This document shows positions 48,875-57,518 of a stretch of 64,000 nucleotides of DNA, one piece after another. Origin of the DNA: Seonamhaeicola sp. ML3. GTDB lineage: Bacteria; Bacteroidota; Bacteroidia; Flavobacteriales; Flavobacteriaceae. The stretch spans positions 186,001 through 250,000 of the forward strand of contig NZ_CP096884.1 in assembly GCF_023273855.1 (NCBI RefSeq), in the 5' to 3' direction. A program made the translations under genes and the position numbers. Within the stretch, counting starts at the first letter, position 1, and every line of letters begins with the position of its first letter. A model generated the notes under the pieces. That model was not told where the DNA came from, made no database searches, and was given only the letters and a program-made list of their open reading frames with translations.

Positions 48875-51136
48875 TTACGCACCGCTTAAACCATTTAGCA
48901 GAGCCATATATTGTCTGTTATTTGGATATAGTTCAATAAGTTGTTTAGCAATATTTCTAGCTTTATTGATTTGCCCTCCTTTCTGATATATATAGGCTAA
49001 CACATATAGCAAATCTCCGTTTTGTGGAGAAATTTCTAGCCCCTTAACAATAGTAGTCTCTGCTTTTTTCAAATTATTTACCTTATCATACAAAAGGCTT
49101 AAGTTATAGTAGAACCTTATATTATCAGGCATATACTTAATCGCAAGCTCCATTTGCTCTATGGCTTCTTCGTTTCTATTTTGTTCACCTAAAAGTAACG
49201 CATAAGAATAATATGTTTGTCCAAATTCTGGTTCCTGAGAAATGACAGTTTTAAAAGCTTCCTCAGACTCTTTTAATTGTCCATTTCTGTAGTACAAGTT
49301 CGCCAGGTTAGTACGTATAATATTATTTTGGTTATCAATCTCAAGAGCACTTTCATAAGATTTAATGGCATTTGGCACATCACCTTGTTTCAAAAAGAAA
49401 CTACCCCGCTTGGCTCTCCCTCCAGCAAAATCTGATGTAACCCGCAAATGCGTTTCAAATTCCTTTTTTACCTTATTGTAGATTTCCTTATACTCTGGAG
49501 GTACTTGCTGTGAATTTAAATTACCCAGTGCAAAGAAAGCTTTAACCCTAACACTTCTTTTTTCATCTTTTAAAAGAGGCAAAAAGTAATTAATATAGTC
49601 GACATTAGTAATTTCCCCAAGTACATCTAGTGTAGCTCCACGCACAAGGGGCGAATCATCTTGTAAAAACTGCAGCATGTTTTCTATGGCATCGGCGCTA
49701 TAATAATTTGCCATGTTATTAATTGCAGAAGCTCTAGCAATATTTGGGTAAATAGTATCGTGCGCAAGAGCCAACAAACTCTCATAACCGTTGGTTTCTC
49801 CAGCAATACCGGGTGCAAGCAAATCTGAAAAATGATTACTATCTGGCTCGCCATAATTCTTCTTAAAATGATCCAAGGCCCATTCATTAGTTTTATCATC
49901 ATGACAACTCACACAAGCATTTGGAGTACCATATTTTAAACTCTGGTCTGGTCTTGGAATTCTAAAACTATGATCCCTCCTATAATCATTACCCATATAA
50001 AACTTACCATCCATATGGCAATTTATACACTTAGCACCTTCAGAATCTATCTCATGAAAATGATGGGATGACACATCGTATTTTGGTTTTTCATGGCATT
50101 GCAAACAAAGTGCATTTCCTTCAAATTTTAATTTTAGGCTATGAGCATTATGACAGTCTGTGCAAGTTACATCGTTTTGATACATCTTACTTTGTACAAA
50201 AGATCCATATACATAAACCTCGTCCAGAATTTGGCCATCTGGATGGTATAAATTGTTCGTCAATAACTGCGGAAAATAATGGTCTAAAGTTGTTCCTTCG
50301 AAATTAAAATGTGAAGAATATTGCTCCCTGCGCATATGGCATCGAGCACATTGATCTACCAATGTTTTAGGCGGTGTTTTTGAAGTCATCCACATACTTT
50401 CTGTGGATTTATATTGCTCACCAAGCTCCTTAACTTGATTCACGTGATTTTTCCCTGGTCCATGACAGGCTTCGCAATTCACATTGATTATGGCATATTT
50501 GGTATTATAACTATGAGTAGCTTGATCATAATTCTTTCTAACGTTAGTAGAATGACAGTCTGAGCACATGTTGTTCCAGTTAAGCCCTCCCCGAGACCAA
50601 TGCAACCACTCTGAGTGAATCACTTTAAAATCTGGATATAAATCGAACCACTTATTTTTCTCGGTATCCCAGGCTGTTCTTAAACACTGGTAATGACCAT
50701 TTGGAAACTTAACGATATATTGTTGCAGAGGTGTTAAACCAAAAGTGTATTCAATTTTATAGTCATGGTATTCACCATCAGGCCCTTCGGTATTAACATA
50801 GAATCCATTGTCTTTTGTGAAAAATCTGGATTTTACATCTTGACTTGTAAAAGTTGTGTCATTGAAATTACCAATAACTGTATTTTTGTCAGCTACCTGC
50901 ATAGCTTTATCATGATGCGACCCTTCCCACTCCTCTGATTCTCCTTTATGACATTCCGCACAAACTTTATCTCCCAAAAAGTTACTATCCGGAATTAAAT
51001 GGTCCGAAACGAAAACATCACCATCTTTGGCGTCAACATAACTTGGCTTCTTTTCATTACACGAGAAAAACGATGTAAAAAAAACAAATAAGACCCCAGC
51101 AGCAAGCGACCGAAATAACAAAGAAGTTGAATACAT
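48875..51136 (-). CDS. Octahaem c-type cytochrome lipoprotein with HEAT and TPR repeats
   Basis: A 753-residue protein from ATG 51136 (MYSTSLLFRSLAAGVLFVFFTSFFSC). Eight CxxCH haem sites: CAECH, CSDCH, CEACH, CARCH, CTDCH, CLQCH, CINCH, CVSCH, in the first two thirds. A short HEAT-like stretch follows (VRGATLDVLGEI and SVRVKAFFALGNL), then TPRs to the C-terminus (AIKSYESALEIDNQNNIIRTNLANLYYRNGQ). Lipid-anchored and exposed, it may take part in extracellular electron transfer or in multihaem reductase-like chemistry of the cytochrome c554 type (inference). A full promoter lies just upstream. Confidence 0.87.
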   Translation of the reverse strand: MYSTSLLFRSLAAGVLFVFFTSFFSCNEKKPSYVDAKDGDVFVSDHLIPDSNFLGDKVCAECHKGESEEWEGSHHDKAMQVADKNTVIGNFNDTTFTSQDVKSRFFTKDNGFYVNTEGPDGEYHDYKIEYTFGLTPLQQYIVKFPNGHYQCLRTAWDTEKNKWFDLYPDFKVIHSEWLHWSRGGLNWNNMCSDCHSTNVRKNYDQATHSYNTKYAIINVNCEACHGPGKNHVNQVKELGEQYKSTESMWMTSKTPPKTLVDQCARCHMRREQYSSHFNFEGTTLDHYFPQLLTNNLYHPDGQILDEVYVYGSFVQSKMYQNDVTCTDCHNAHSLKLKFEGNALCLQCHEKPKYDVSSHHFHEIDSEGAKCINCHMDGKFYMGNDYRRDHSFRIPRPDQSLKYGTPNACVSCHDDKTNEWALDHFKKNYGEPDSNHFSDLLAPGIAGETNGYESLLALAHDTIYPNIARASAINNMANYYSADAIENMLQFLQDDSPLVRGATLDVLGEITNVDYINYFLPLLKDEKRSVRVKAFFALGNLNSQQVPPEYKEIYNKVKKEFETHLRVTSDFAGGRAKRGSFFLKQGDVPNAIKSYESALEIDNQNNIIRTNLANLYYRNGQLKESEEAFKTVISQEPEFGQTYYSYALLLGEQNRNEEAIEQMELAIKYMPDNIRFYYNLSLLYDKVNNLKKAETTIVKGLEISPQNGDLLYVLAYIYQKGGQINKARNIAKQLIELYPNNRQYMALLNGLSGA

Positions 51137-51169
51137 AAAAATCACTAAGTGTTGACCAATAAAAGTATT

Positions 51170-51199
51170 CAAAAATATGCTTTGCAATGGTCGTATCAA
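51170..51199 (-). promoter_or_regulatory. Promoter of the octahaem cytochrome gene
   Basis: Read leftward, TTG (51197-51199), 19-base spacer, TATTTTTG (51170-51177): a full match to the Bacteroidota promoter consensus. The start codon at 51136 is 34 bases further. Confidence 0.7.
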
Positions 51200-51285
51200 A
51201 GAAAATAATATGATTAAATAAATATAATTTTCATCAAATAATTAACTTTTTCAAGCTTTTACTAGAATCAGAGCATTAAAATTCG

Positions 51286-51299
51286 TAATTTTGTTTAAC
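51286..51299 (+). promoter_or_regulatory. -7 box and CarH-like half-site of the MerR gene
   Basis: TAATTTTG (51286-51293) is an exact -7 box, and TTTTGTTTAAC (51289-51299) overlaps it. The same 11-base sequence is half of the palindrome in front of crtI, so this is a likely autoregulatory site. Confidence 0.6.
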
Positions 51300-51314
51300 T
51301 TATATCTATTTTTA

Positions 51315-52217
51315 ATGAACAACATACAAGTTAATTTTAGCATTAAAGACCTTGAAAACCTAACGGGTATAAAGGCGCACACCATAAGAATATGGGAGAA
51401 GCGCTATAATTTGTTGCAACCTAATAGATCGGACACAAACATAAGAAGTTACAGCATAGGAAGTTTTCAAAAGCTACTCAATATCTCCTTTTTAAATAAT
51501 AACGGCTACAAAATATCTAAAATCGCTAATCTTAGAGAGGAAGAAATACCAATCAAAGTAAGAGAAATTGCATCCAGATCTAAGGTAGAAGACCATGCCA
51601 TTAATGCTTTAAAAATGGCAATGATTAATTTCGATCAAGTATTATTTTACAATACCTATAACAACCTGATCGAAAATAAAACTTTCAGTGATATTTTTTA
51701 TACTGTTTTTCGTCCCTTGTTAAACGAAATAGGCATATTGTGGCAAACAAGCACGATAACCCCAGCTCATGAACACTTTCTATCTGTTCACATAAAACAG
51801 AAAATACTTTTAAATATTGAAAGACTACAGAGCCTTGAGCCTAAGCCCAATTCTAAAACTTATATATTGTACCTCCCAGACCACGAGATACATGATATAG
51901 GTTTATTGTTTATCAATTACCAACTTAGGAGCAAAGGGTTCCACACCATATTCCTTGGCGAAAGTGTACCTGTAGAGAGTCTTACTAGTGTCATTGAATT
52001 TTTCAGTGAAATAACTTTCATATCTTATTTTACAGTATATCCTGAACTTGAGAAGATACCAGATTACATAAACGACTTCCATGATTTATTACTTAAAGAC
52101 TACAGTAATAATGAACTTTATCTCTTAGGACAAAAATTAAATGGCCTAGAAGATTTCAAACTACCAGAAAAAGTCACTATTTTTAATAACATAGAGGAGT
52201 TAGTAGAAAAATTTTAG
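51315..52217 (+). CDS. MerR-family regulator with B12-binding domain (CarH-like)
   Basis: A 300-residue regulator from ATG 51315. Residues 1-70 are a MerR helix-turn-helix (SIKDLENLTGIKAHTIRIWEKRYNLLQPNRS). Residues about 95-290 match the methionine-synthase-type B12-binding helical domain and Rossmann domain. W143-x9-E153-H154 is the light-sensing motif of CarH photoreceptors. EIHDIG (residues 191-196) matches the B12 motif DxHxxG except Glu for Asp; the cobalt-ligand His193 is kept. It sits directly upstream of the crt operon, so it probably represses it in the dark using adenosylcobalamin. Confidence 0.87.
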   Translation: MNNIQVNFSIKDLENLTGIKAHTIRIWEKRYNLLQPNRSDTNIRSYSIGSFQKLLNISFLNNNGYKISKIANLREEEIPIKVREIASRSKVEDHAINALKMAMINFDQVLFYNTYNNLIENKTFSDIFYTVFRPLLNEIGILWQTSTITPAHEHFLSVHIKQKILLNIERLQSLEPKPNSKTYILYLPDHEIHDIGLLFINYQLRSKGFHTIFLGESVPVESLTSVIEFFSEITFISYFTVYPELEKIPDYINDFHDLLLKDYSNNELYLLGQKLNGLEDFKLPEKVTIFNNIEELVEKF

Positions 52218-52230
52218 CTTATAAATTTCT

Positions 52231-52266
52231 TTTTGTTTAACTTTTTTATATTTTTGTTAAACAAAA
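52231..52266 (+). promoter_or_regulatory. CarH-like operator and -7 box of the carotenoid operon
   Basis: TTTTGTTTAAC (52231-52241) and its exact inverse GTTAAACAAAA (52256-52266) with a 14-base spacer: an 11-14-11 perfect inverted repeat. TATTTTTG (52249-52256), an exact -7 box, lies between the arms. The right arm reaches the first base of the crtI ATG (52266), so the mRNA would be almost leaderless. Binding of the regulator would cover the promoter. Confidence 0.72.
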
Positions 52267-53732
52267 TGAAAAAGACAATTTTAATAATCGGTTCTGGGTT
52301 TTCTTCACTAGCAGCTTCGTGTTACTTAGCAAAGGCTGGATATGAAGTTACAATACTAGAGAAAAATGCGACCATTGGTGGTAGAGCAAGACAATTAAAA
52401 AAGGATGGTTTTACTTTCGATATCGGTCCAACCTGGTATTGGATGCCAGATGTATTTGAAAGATTTTTTAATGACTTCAATAAAAAACCATCTGATTATT
52501 ACACACTAGACAAACTCAGTCCTGCTTACAGTGTTTACTTTGGAAAAAACGACTTAATAACCATTGATGATTCCTTAGAAAAAATATCAGAAACCTTTGA
52601 ATCTAATGAAAAAGGGAGCGCCTTAAGCCTAAAAAAGTTTATTCACAAAGCCAAAACGAATTATGACATTGCTATTAAGGATTTGGTCTACAAGCCTGGT
52701 GTTTCTCCTCTTGAACTAGTTTCGCTTACAACAATGACTCGCCTTAACCAATTTGTCAGTAACGTTAAGCGAGATGTAAGAAAGCGTTTTAAGAGTGATA
52801 AACTCAGGAAAATACTTGAATTCCCAGTATTATTTTTGGGAGCCAAACCAAGTAACACTCCATCTTTCTATAACTTTATGAATTATGCCGATTTTGGTAT
52901 GGGGACGTTCCATCCAAAAAAAGGAATGTACCAAGTTATTTTAGCCATGGAACAATTGGCTAAGGATTTAGGTGTGAAAATCCAAACAAATTCAGCAGTT
53001 TCAAAAATAAACGTTTCTAAAGGAAAGGCTTTAAGTGTTATTGCCAATAACATGATACACAGTGCAGATGTTATTTTAAGTGGTGCAGATTATTGGCATT
53101 CTGAAACTTTATTGGACAAACCTTATAGACAATATAGCGAAAACTACTGGATAAAGCGTGTCTTTGCTCCATCTGCACTACTATTTTATGTAGGCTTTGA
53201 CAAAAAATTAAAAAATGTAGACCACCATACTTTATTCTTTGATGTGGACTTTGACATTCATGCCAACGCCATTTACGATAACCCTAAATGGCCCGAAGAA
53301 CCTCTATTCTATGCTAGTTTCCCTAGCATGACAGATGATAGTTCTGCTCCAGAAGGTAAAGAGGCTGGAATTTTCCTAATACCCTTAGCTCCTGGACTAG
53401 AAGACACCGAAAAATTAAGAACTACGTATTTCAATAAAATAATAGAAAGATTTGAAGACCTAACATCTCAAGAGGTTAGAAATAGCATAATTTTCAAAGA
53501 GTCTTTTTGTGTAAAAGATTTTGAAAAAGACTATAACTCATACAAAGGAAATGCCTATGGAATGGCCAACACCTTATTACAAACCGCCTTTTTACGACCA
53601 AAACTTAAGAGCAAGAAGGTAAAAAATTTGTATTTTACAGGACAGCTTACTGTTCCTGGTCCTGGTGTGCCTCCATCTTTGATTTCTGGAAAACTAGTCG
53701 CAGAATTAATAACCAAACATCATCAACTATGA
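52266..53732 (+). CDS. crtI: Phytoene desaturase (CrtI type)
   Basis: A 488-residue FAD-dependent desaturase from ATG 52266; the frame extends to a TTG at 52233 that lies inside the operator. The Rossmann start is ILIIGSGFSSLAASCYLAKAGYEVTILEKN, with GGRARQLKKDGFTFDIGPTWYWMPDVFE. The C-terminal FAD motif is LYFTGQLTVPGPGVPPSLISGKLVAE. It introduces four double bonds into phytoene to make lycopene. It overlaps crtB by 4 bases. Confidence 0.95.
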   Translation: MKKTILIIGSGFSSLAASCYLAKAGYEVTILEKNATIGGRARQLKKDGFTFDIGPTWYWMPDVFERFFNDFNKKPSDYYTLDKLSPAYSVYFGKNDLITIDDSLEKISETFESNEKGSALSLKKFIHKAKTNYDIAIKDLVYKPGVSPLELVSLTTMTRLNQFVSNVKRDVRKRFKSDKLRKILEFPVLFLGAKPSNTPSFYNFMNYADFGMGTFHPKKGMYQVILAMEQLAKDLGVKIQTNSAVSKINVSKGKALSVIANNMIHSADVILSGADYWHSETLLDKPYRQYSENYWIKRVFAPSALLFYVGFDKKLKNVDHHTLFFDVDFDIHANAIYDNPKWPEEPLFYASFPSMTDDSSAPEGKEAGIFLIPLAPGLEDTEKLRTTYFNKIIERFEDLTSQEVRNSIIFKESFCVKDFEKDYNSYKGNAYGMANTLLQTAFLRPKLKSKKVKNLYFTGQLTVPGPGVPPSLISGKLVAELITKHHQL

Positions 53733-54568
53733 AACAATTATTCGATTCCATATCCTACAACTGTAGCAAAACAGTAACTAAGACTTACAGTACTTCGTTC
53801 TCTTTAGCTACTAAAATGTTATCAAATTCTATACGTAATGACATCTATAATATTTATGGTTTTGTAAGACTAGCTGACGAAATAGTTGATACTTTCCATG
53901 ATTATGACAAAGAAAGACTGTTTAATAGTTTTACTAAAGACTTAGAACAAGCACTAGAAGACAAGTTAAGTTTAAACCCAATATTGAATTCATTTCAATA
54001 TACATTCCACAAATACAACATAGACAAATCGCTTGTAAATGCTTTCATGAAAAGCATGCGTCTTGATTTACACAAAACCAACTACCTCACCGACACAGAA
54101 TATAAAGAGTACATATATGGTTCTGCCGATGTTGTAGGCTTAATGTGTTTAAAAGTATTTGTTAAAGGTGACGATAAAAAATACAATGAACTAAAAGATA
54201 CCGCCATGTCCCTTGGTTCTGCGTTCCAAAAGGTAAATTTCTTAAGAGACTTAAAAGCTGATTTCGATGAATTGAATAGAAGCTATTTTCCAAATGCAGA
54301 CCTATCTAATCTTGATGAGTATTCCAAACAAGACATTATAGATGATATTGAGGCAGACTTTGCTGAAGGTCTAAAAGGGATTAAAAAATTACCTATGGAG
54401 GCAAAGTTTGGTGTTTTTATGGCTTATAGATATTACAGACAATTACTAAAAAAACTCAAGAAAACACCAGCATTACAAATAAAAACGACTCGCATAAGAG
54501 TATCTAACCCAAAAAAAATTGAACTTTTGATGCGTAGTTATGTAAAATATCAATTAAATTTAATGTGA
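53729..54568 (+). CDS. crtB: Phytoene synthase
   Basis: A 279-residue trans-isoprenyl synthase-fold enzyme. It condenses two geranylgeranyl diphosphates. TYSTSFSLATKMLSNSIRNDIYNIYGFVRLADEIVDTF holds the first Asp-rich motif (DEIVD), and AFQKVNFLRDLKADFDE the second (RDLKAD). YIYGSADVVGLMCLKVF is also family-typical. No crtE is present in the operon, so the precursor comes from elsewhere. Confidence 0.95.
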   Translation: MKQLFDSISYNCSKTVTKTYSTSFSLATKMLSNSIRNDIYNIYGFVRLADEIVDTFHDYDKERLFNSFTKDLEQALEDKLSLNPILNSFQYTFHKYNIDKSLVNAFMKSMRLDLHKTNYLTDTEYKEYIYGSADVVGLMCLKVFVKGDDKKYNELKDTAMSLGSAFQKVNFLRDLKADFDELNRSYFPNADLSNLDEYSKQDIIDDIEADFAEGLKGIKKLPMEAKFGVFMAYRYYRQLLKKLKKTPALQIKTTRIRVSNPKKIELLMRSYVKYQLNLM

Positions 54569-54585
54569 TTAAATCACACTCACTT

Positions 54586-55038
54586 ATGCAAACATTACTT
54601 TGGATTATCATTTTTTTAGGCGCTTATTGTATCATGGAATTCATGGCATGGTTTACCCACAAATATATCATGCATGGTTTTCTTTGGAGTTTGCATAAAG
54701 ACCATCATAAAAAAGACCATGATAGTTGGTTTGAACGTAATGACCTGTTCTTTATCTTCTATGCCGTTGTGAGTATTACTAATATTTTACTTTGGGAATT
54801 CAACGATTTTTGGGCTGGACTACCTATTGGTTTAGGGATTTTAGCTTATGGCATATCCTATTTCGTGGTCCATGATATTTTCATTCACCAACGTTTTAAA
54901 ATGTTCAGAAACGTAAACAACTGGTATGCTAAAGGTGTTAGGAGAGCCCATAAAATACACCACAAAAATATTGGTAAAAAAGACAGCGAATGCTTCGGTA
55001 TGCTATTCGTACCTTTTAAATACTTTAAAAAAATCTAA
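54586..55038 (+). CDS. crtZ: Beta-carotene hydroxylase (CrtZ)
   Basis: A 150-residue membrane di-iron hydroxylase from ATG 54586; a GTG at 54565 that overlaps the crtB stop is an alternative. Histidine clusters HKYIMHG, HKDHHKKDHD and, near the end, HDIFIHQRF and RRAHKIHHKN carry the iron ligands of the fatty acid hydroxylase superfamily. It hydroxylates beta-carotene at the rings to zeaxanthin. It lies between crtB and the cyclase, with 1 base before the latter. Confidence 0.92.
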   Translation: MQTLLWIIIFLGAYCIMEFMAWFTHKYIMHGFLWSLHKDHHKKDHDSWFERNDLFFIFYAVVSITNILLWEFNDFWAGLPIGLGILAYGISYFVVHDIFIHQRFKMFRNVNNWYAKGVRRAHKIHHKNIGKKDSECFGMLFVPFKYFKKI

Positions 55039-55039
55039 A

Positions 55040-55729
55040 ATGAACTACTTGTACCTATTACTTAATTTAGGTTCTATAAGTGTTCCATTTTTATTTAGTT
55101 TTCATCCTAAACTAAAATTTTACTCTTTCTGGAAGTCCCTGTTTATCAGTATGGGAATTACCATGCTTATCTTCATTCCATGGGATATCATTTTTACTGT
55201 AAATGGGTTTTGGGGCTTTAATAGTAAATACCTACTAGGAGTTACCATATTCAATTTACCTCTTGAAGAATGGCTATTCTTTATCTGTATTCCCTACGCT
55301 TGTGTATTTACCCATTTTGCACTCTTGTACTATTTCCCGAACATGAAACTCTCTAGCGGGTTCACTAAGCTTATAAGCTATATCCTCATACTACTTTTTG
55401 CCGTATTGGTAATCTACAATTTTGATAAATGGTATACCTTAATAAATTACTCTTTAGCTTTAGTTTTAACTTTTTTATGTGTCACAAAAAAACCTGAACT
55501 ACTAAGTTCATTCTTTCTCACTTTTTTAGTGATGCTCATACCATTTTTTATTGTTAATGGTATCTTAACCGGGAGTTTTATTGAAGACCAAGTGGTCTGG
55601 TATAACGATTATGAAAACCTAGGCATTAGGTTATTCACCATACCTATTGAAGACAGTATATACGCATTCTCATTAATACTAATGCACCTGTTTTTAATGT
55701 CTTTTCTTCATAAACCAAAAACGTCTTAA
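55040..55729 (+). CDS. crtY: Lycopene cyclase, heterodimer-type domains fused (CrtYcd)
   Basis: A 229-residue membrane protein from ATG 55040; the open frame upstream runs through crtZ out of phase. It has six to seven hydrophobic helices and two copies of the cyclase motif, PLEEWLFF (first half) and PIEDSIYAF (second half), the arrangement of fused CrtYc-CrtYd. It cyclises both ends of lycopene to beta-carotene. It ends 4 bases into the convergent dehydrogenase gene. Confidence 0.92.
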   Translation: MNYLYLLLNLGSISVPFLFSFHPKLKFYSFWKSLFISMGITMLIFIPWDIIFTVNGFWGFNSKYLLGVTIFNLPLEEWLFFICIPYACVFTHFALLYYFPNMKLSSGFTKLISYILILLFAVLVIYNFDKWYTLINYSLALVLTFLCVTKKPELLSSFFLTFLVMLIPFFIVNGILTGSFIEDQVVWYNDYENLGIRLFTIPIEDSIYAFSLILMHLFLMSFLHKPKTS

Positions 55730-56691
55730 ACGTTAACTACGTTAATAGGTTTCCCGTTTAAATAAGCCTTTAAATTATCAATCGTAATATTTAATAATCG
55801 AAGTCTAGCTTCTTTAGGAGCCCAAGCTATATGGGGAGTGATAATACAATTGTTGGCTTTTAGCAACGGATTATCAGATTGCATTGGCTCTACCGACACA
55901 ACATCTAAAGCCGCTGCAGCTAGTTTACCGGAATTAAGAGCATCTGCTAAATCCTGTTCTATGACCAAGCCGCCTCTTGCTGTATTAATAATCATAACAC
56001 CATCTTTCATTTTTTTAATATTGGCAGAATTAATAATACCTTGAGTACTATCAAAAAGTGGGCAGTGCAGCGTAATAATATCAGATTTCTTAAATAATAA
56101 GTCTAGATCAACAAATTGTAAAGTTTCAGATTCAAAATCTGCTTTTTTCGTTCTACTAAAAACTAAAATATTCAAACCGAAAGCCTGTGCTACTCTGGCA
56201 ACAGCCTGTCCTATTTGTCCAAAACCAATAATCCCAAGTGTTTTACCTTCTAACTCAATTAAAGGGTAATTCCAAAAACAAAAATCTACCGAATTCACCC
56301 AATCTTCATCATGGACTGCTCTGCTATGGTCACCTACTCTATGACACATTTCAAGTAACAAAGCCATTGTAAATTGCGCTACAGATTGAGTACTATAGGC
56401 AGGAACGTTAGTTACAATCATACTTAAAGATTTAGCTGTATCGACATCAACAACATTATAGCCCGTCGCTAAAACCCCAATAAACTTAACTTGTGGTACT
56501 TTTTCGAGCACCTCTTTAGGTAGAGGTGTTTTGTTTGTATATATTATTTGAGCATCTCCAATGGTCTTGATAACCGTTTCTACATCATACGGTGTTCTAT
56601 CATGTACTGTTAAATCACCATATGCTTCTAAAGCAGACCAGTTCAAGTCTCCTGGGTTTAATGTGTACCCATCTAAAACTACAATTTTCAA
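55726..56691 (-). CDS. D-2-hydroxyacid dehydrogenase (glycerate/phosphoglycerate type)
   Basis: A 321-residue NAD-dependent dehydrogenase. LGIIGFGQIGQAVARVAQAFGLNILVFSR is the NAD site; ADVVSVEPMQSDNPLLKANNCIITPHIAWAPKEA has the catalytic His; INTARGGLVIEQDLADAL includes the catalytic Arg region. Closest pattern is hydroxypyruvate/glycerate dehydrogenase (HprA-like), but substrate cannot be fixed from sequence. Lies 4 bases downstream of the TlpA-like gene. Confidence 0.87.
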   Translation of the reverse strand: MKIVVLDGYTLNPGDLNWSALEAYGDLTVHDRTPYDVETVIKTIGDAQIIYTNKTPLPKEVLEKVPQVKFIGVLATGYNVVDVDTAKSLSMIVTNVPAYSTQSVAQFTMALLLEMCHRVGDHSRAVHDEDWVNSVDFCFWNYPLIELEGKTLGIIGFGQIGQAVARVAQAFGLNILVFSRTKKADFESETLQFVDLDLLFKKSDIITLHCPLFDSTQGIINSANIKKMKDGVMIINTARGGLVIEQDLADALNSGKLAAAALDVVSVEPMQSDNPLLKANNCIITPHIAWAPKEARLRLLNITIDNLKAYLNGKPINVVNV

Positions 56692-56695
56692 TTTA

Positions 56696-57265
56696 TTAAG
56701 ATTTTGTTAGAATTAATTTGTCTATGATTTCCCGAACAGTTTCGCTATTCCAATTTGCTGCTCCAGTTTTATCTATTATAATTTTACCGTTTTTATCAAC
56801 CAAAAATGTTCTAGGAATACTCTTTAGCTCAAATATCTTATTAAAATTTGAAACCGATCTGTAAATAGGTAAATTATAATCATTCTTTTTCAAAAATTGA
56901 TTTACTGTCTTAAAGCTATCATCGGTAACAAAAACAAACTCAATCTTCTGATTATAATCGTCATAAAGCTCCTGTAAACTGGACATTTCGGCGATACAAG
57001 GCGGACACCATGTCGCCCAAAAATTCACCAAGATTACTTTACCTTTTAATGTTTCAAAATTAAAGTTTTCACCATTTTCTTGTACTAAACTCCAACTATA
57101 GCCAGCAATATGCCCTTGATTTTCTTCACTTAATACCGAAGGTGAAATAAGCGCTAAGCCTTTATTTAAAAATACTTGAATGGGTTTTCTTGTTTGAGGT
57201 ATAATTAAAAGGGCTACCACAATTAAAAACAGTACATCCCTAAATTTTGGTTTTTTTAATTTCAT
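56696..57265 (-). CDS. Membrane-anchored TlpA-like thioredoxin-fold protein
   Basis: A 189-residue protein from ATG 57265 (MKLKKPKFRDVLFLIVVALLIIPQTRKP). One N-terminal membrane helix and an extracytoplasmic thioredoxin domain with LVNFWATWCPPCIAEMSSLQELY. WCPPC is the redox site, and IPRTFLVDKNGKIIIDKTG the cis-Pro loop. It probably reduces or monitors periplasmic disulfides. Co-transcribed with the dehydrogenase, a neighbour pair with no obvious functional link. Confidence 0.87.
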   Translation of the reverse strand: MKLKKPKFRDVLFLIVVALLIIPQTRKPIQVFLNKGLALISPSVLSEENQGHIAGYSWSLVQENGENFNFETLKGKVILVNFWATWCPPCIAEMSSLQELYDDYNQKIEFVFVTDDSFKTVNQFLKKNDYNLPIYRSVSNFNKIFELKSIPRTFLVDKNGKIIIDKTGAANWNSETVREIIDKLILTKS

Positions 57266-57342
57266 GAACAACTTAGTTCTAGCACAATATTTTGAAATAC
57301 TTAACAATGAATCATTCTAAATGTCATAGAAAATATTCCTTA

Positions 57343-57376
57343 AAAAAAGAAGCATGGTTAAAAAACCATGCTTCAA
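57343..57376 (-). terminator. Terminator of the lipoprotein gene at 57519
   Basis: Stem GAAGCATGGTT (57349-57359) with AACCATGCTTC (57364-57374), followed leftward by a run of seven T. Confidence 0.8.
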
Positions 57377-57426
57377 ATCTAACAAAAACAACTAAAAGAA
57401 TTTCTGAAAAAAAACTTTTAGTTTAG

Positions 57427-57484
57427 ATCCCGAAACAAGTTCGGGATGACAATTTATAGGAAACCCCAATGTAAAACATTGGGG
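57427..57484 (-). repeat. Two further hairpins downstream of the lipoprotein gene
   Basis: ATCCCGAA (57427-57434) / TTCGGGAT (57440-57447), followed by GACAA, is the palindromic repeat class with a TGACA tail. CCCCAATGT (57464-57472) / ACATTGGGG (57476-57484) is a separate perfect stem. With the terminator at 57343, three hairpins lie within 142 bases. Confidence 0.65.
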
Positions 57485-57518
57485 AACTGCAATTAATCTT
57501 CTTCATAGCACTTTTAAA

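Noticed and set aside
54926-55039. Early start for the lycopene cyclase within crtZ
   Set aside because: The added 38 residues are an out-of-phase reading of crtZ; ATG 55040 gives the normal first membrane helix.
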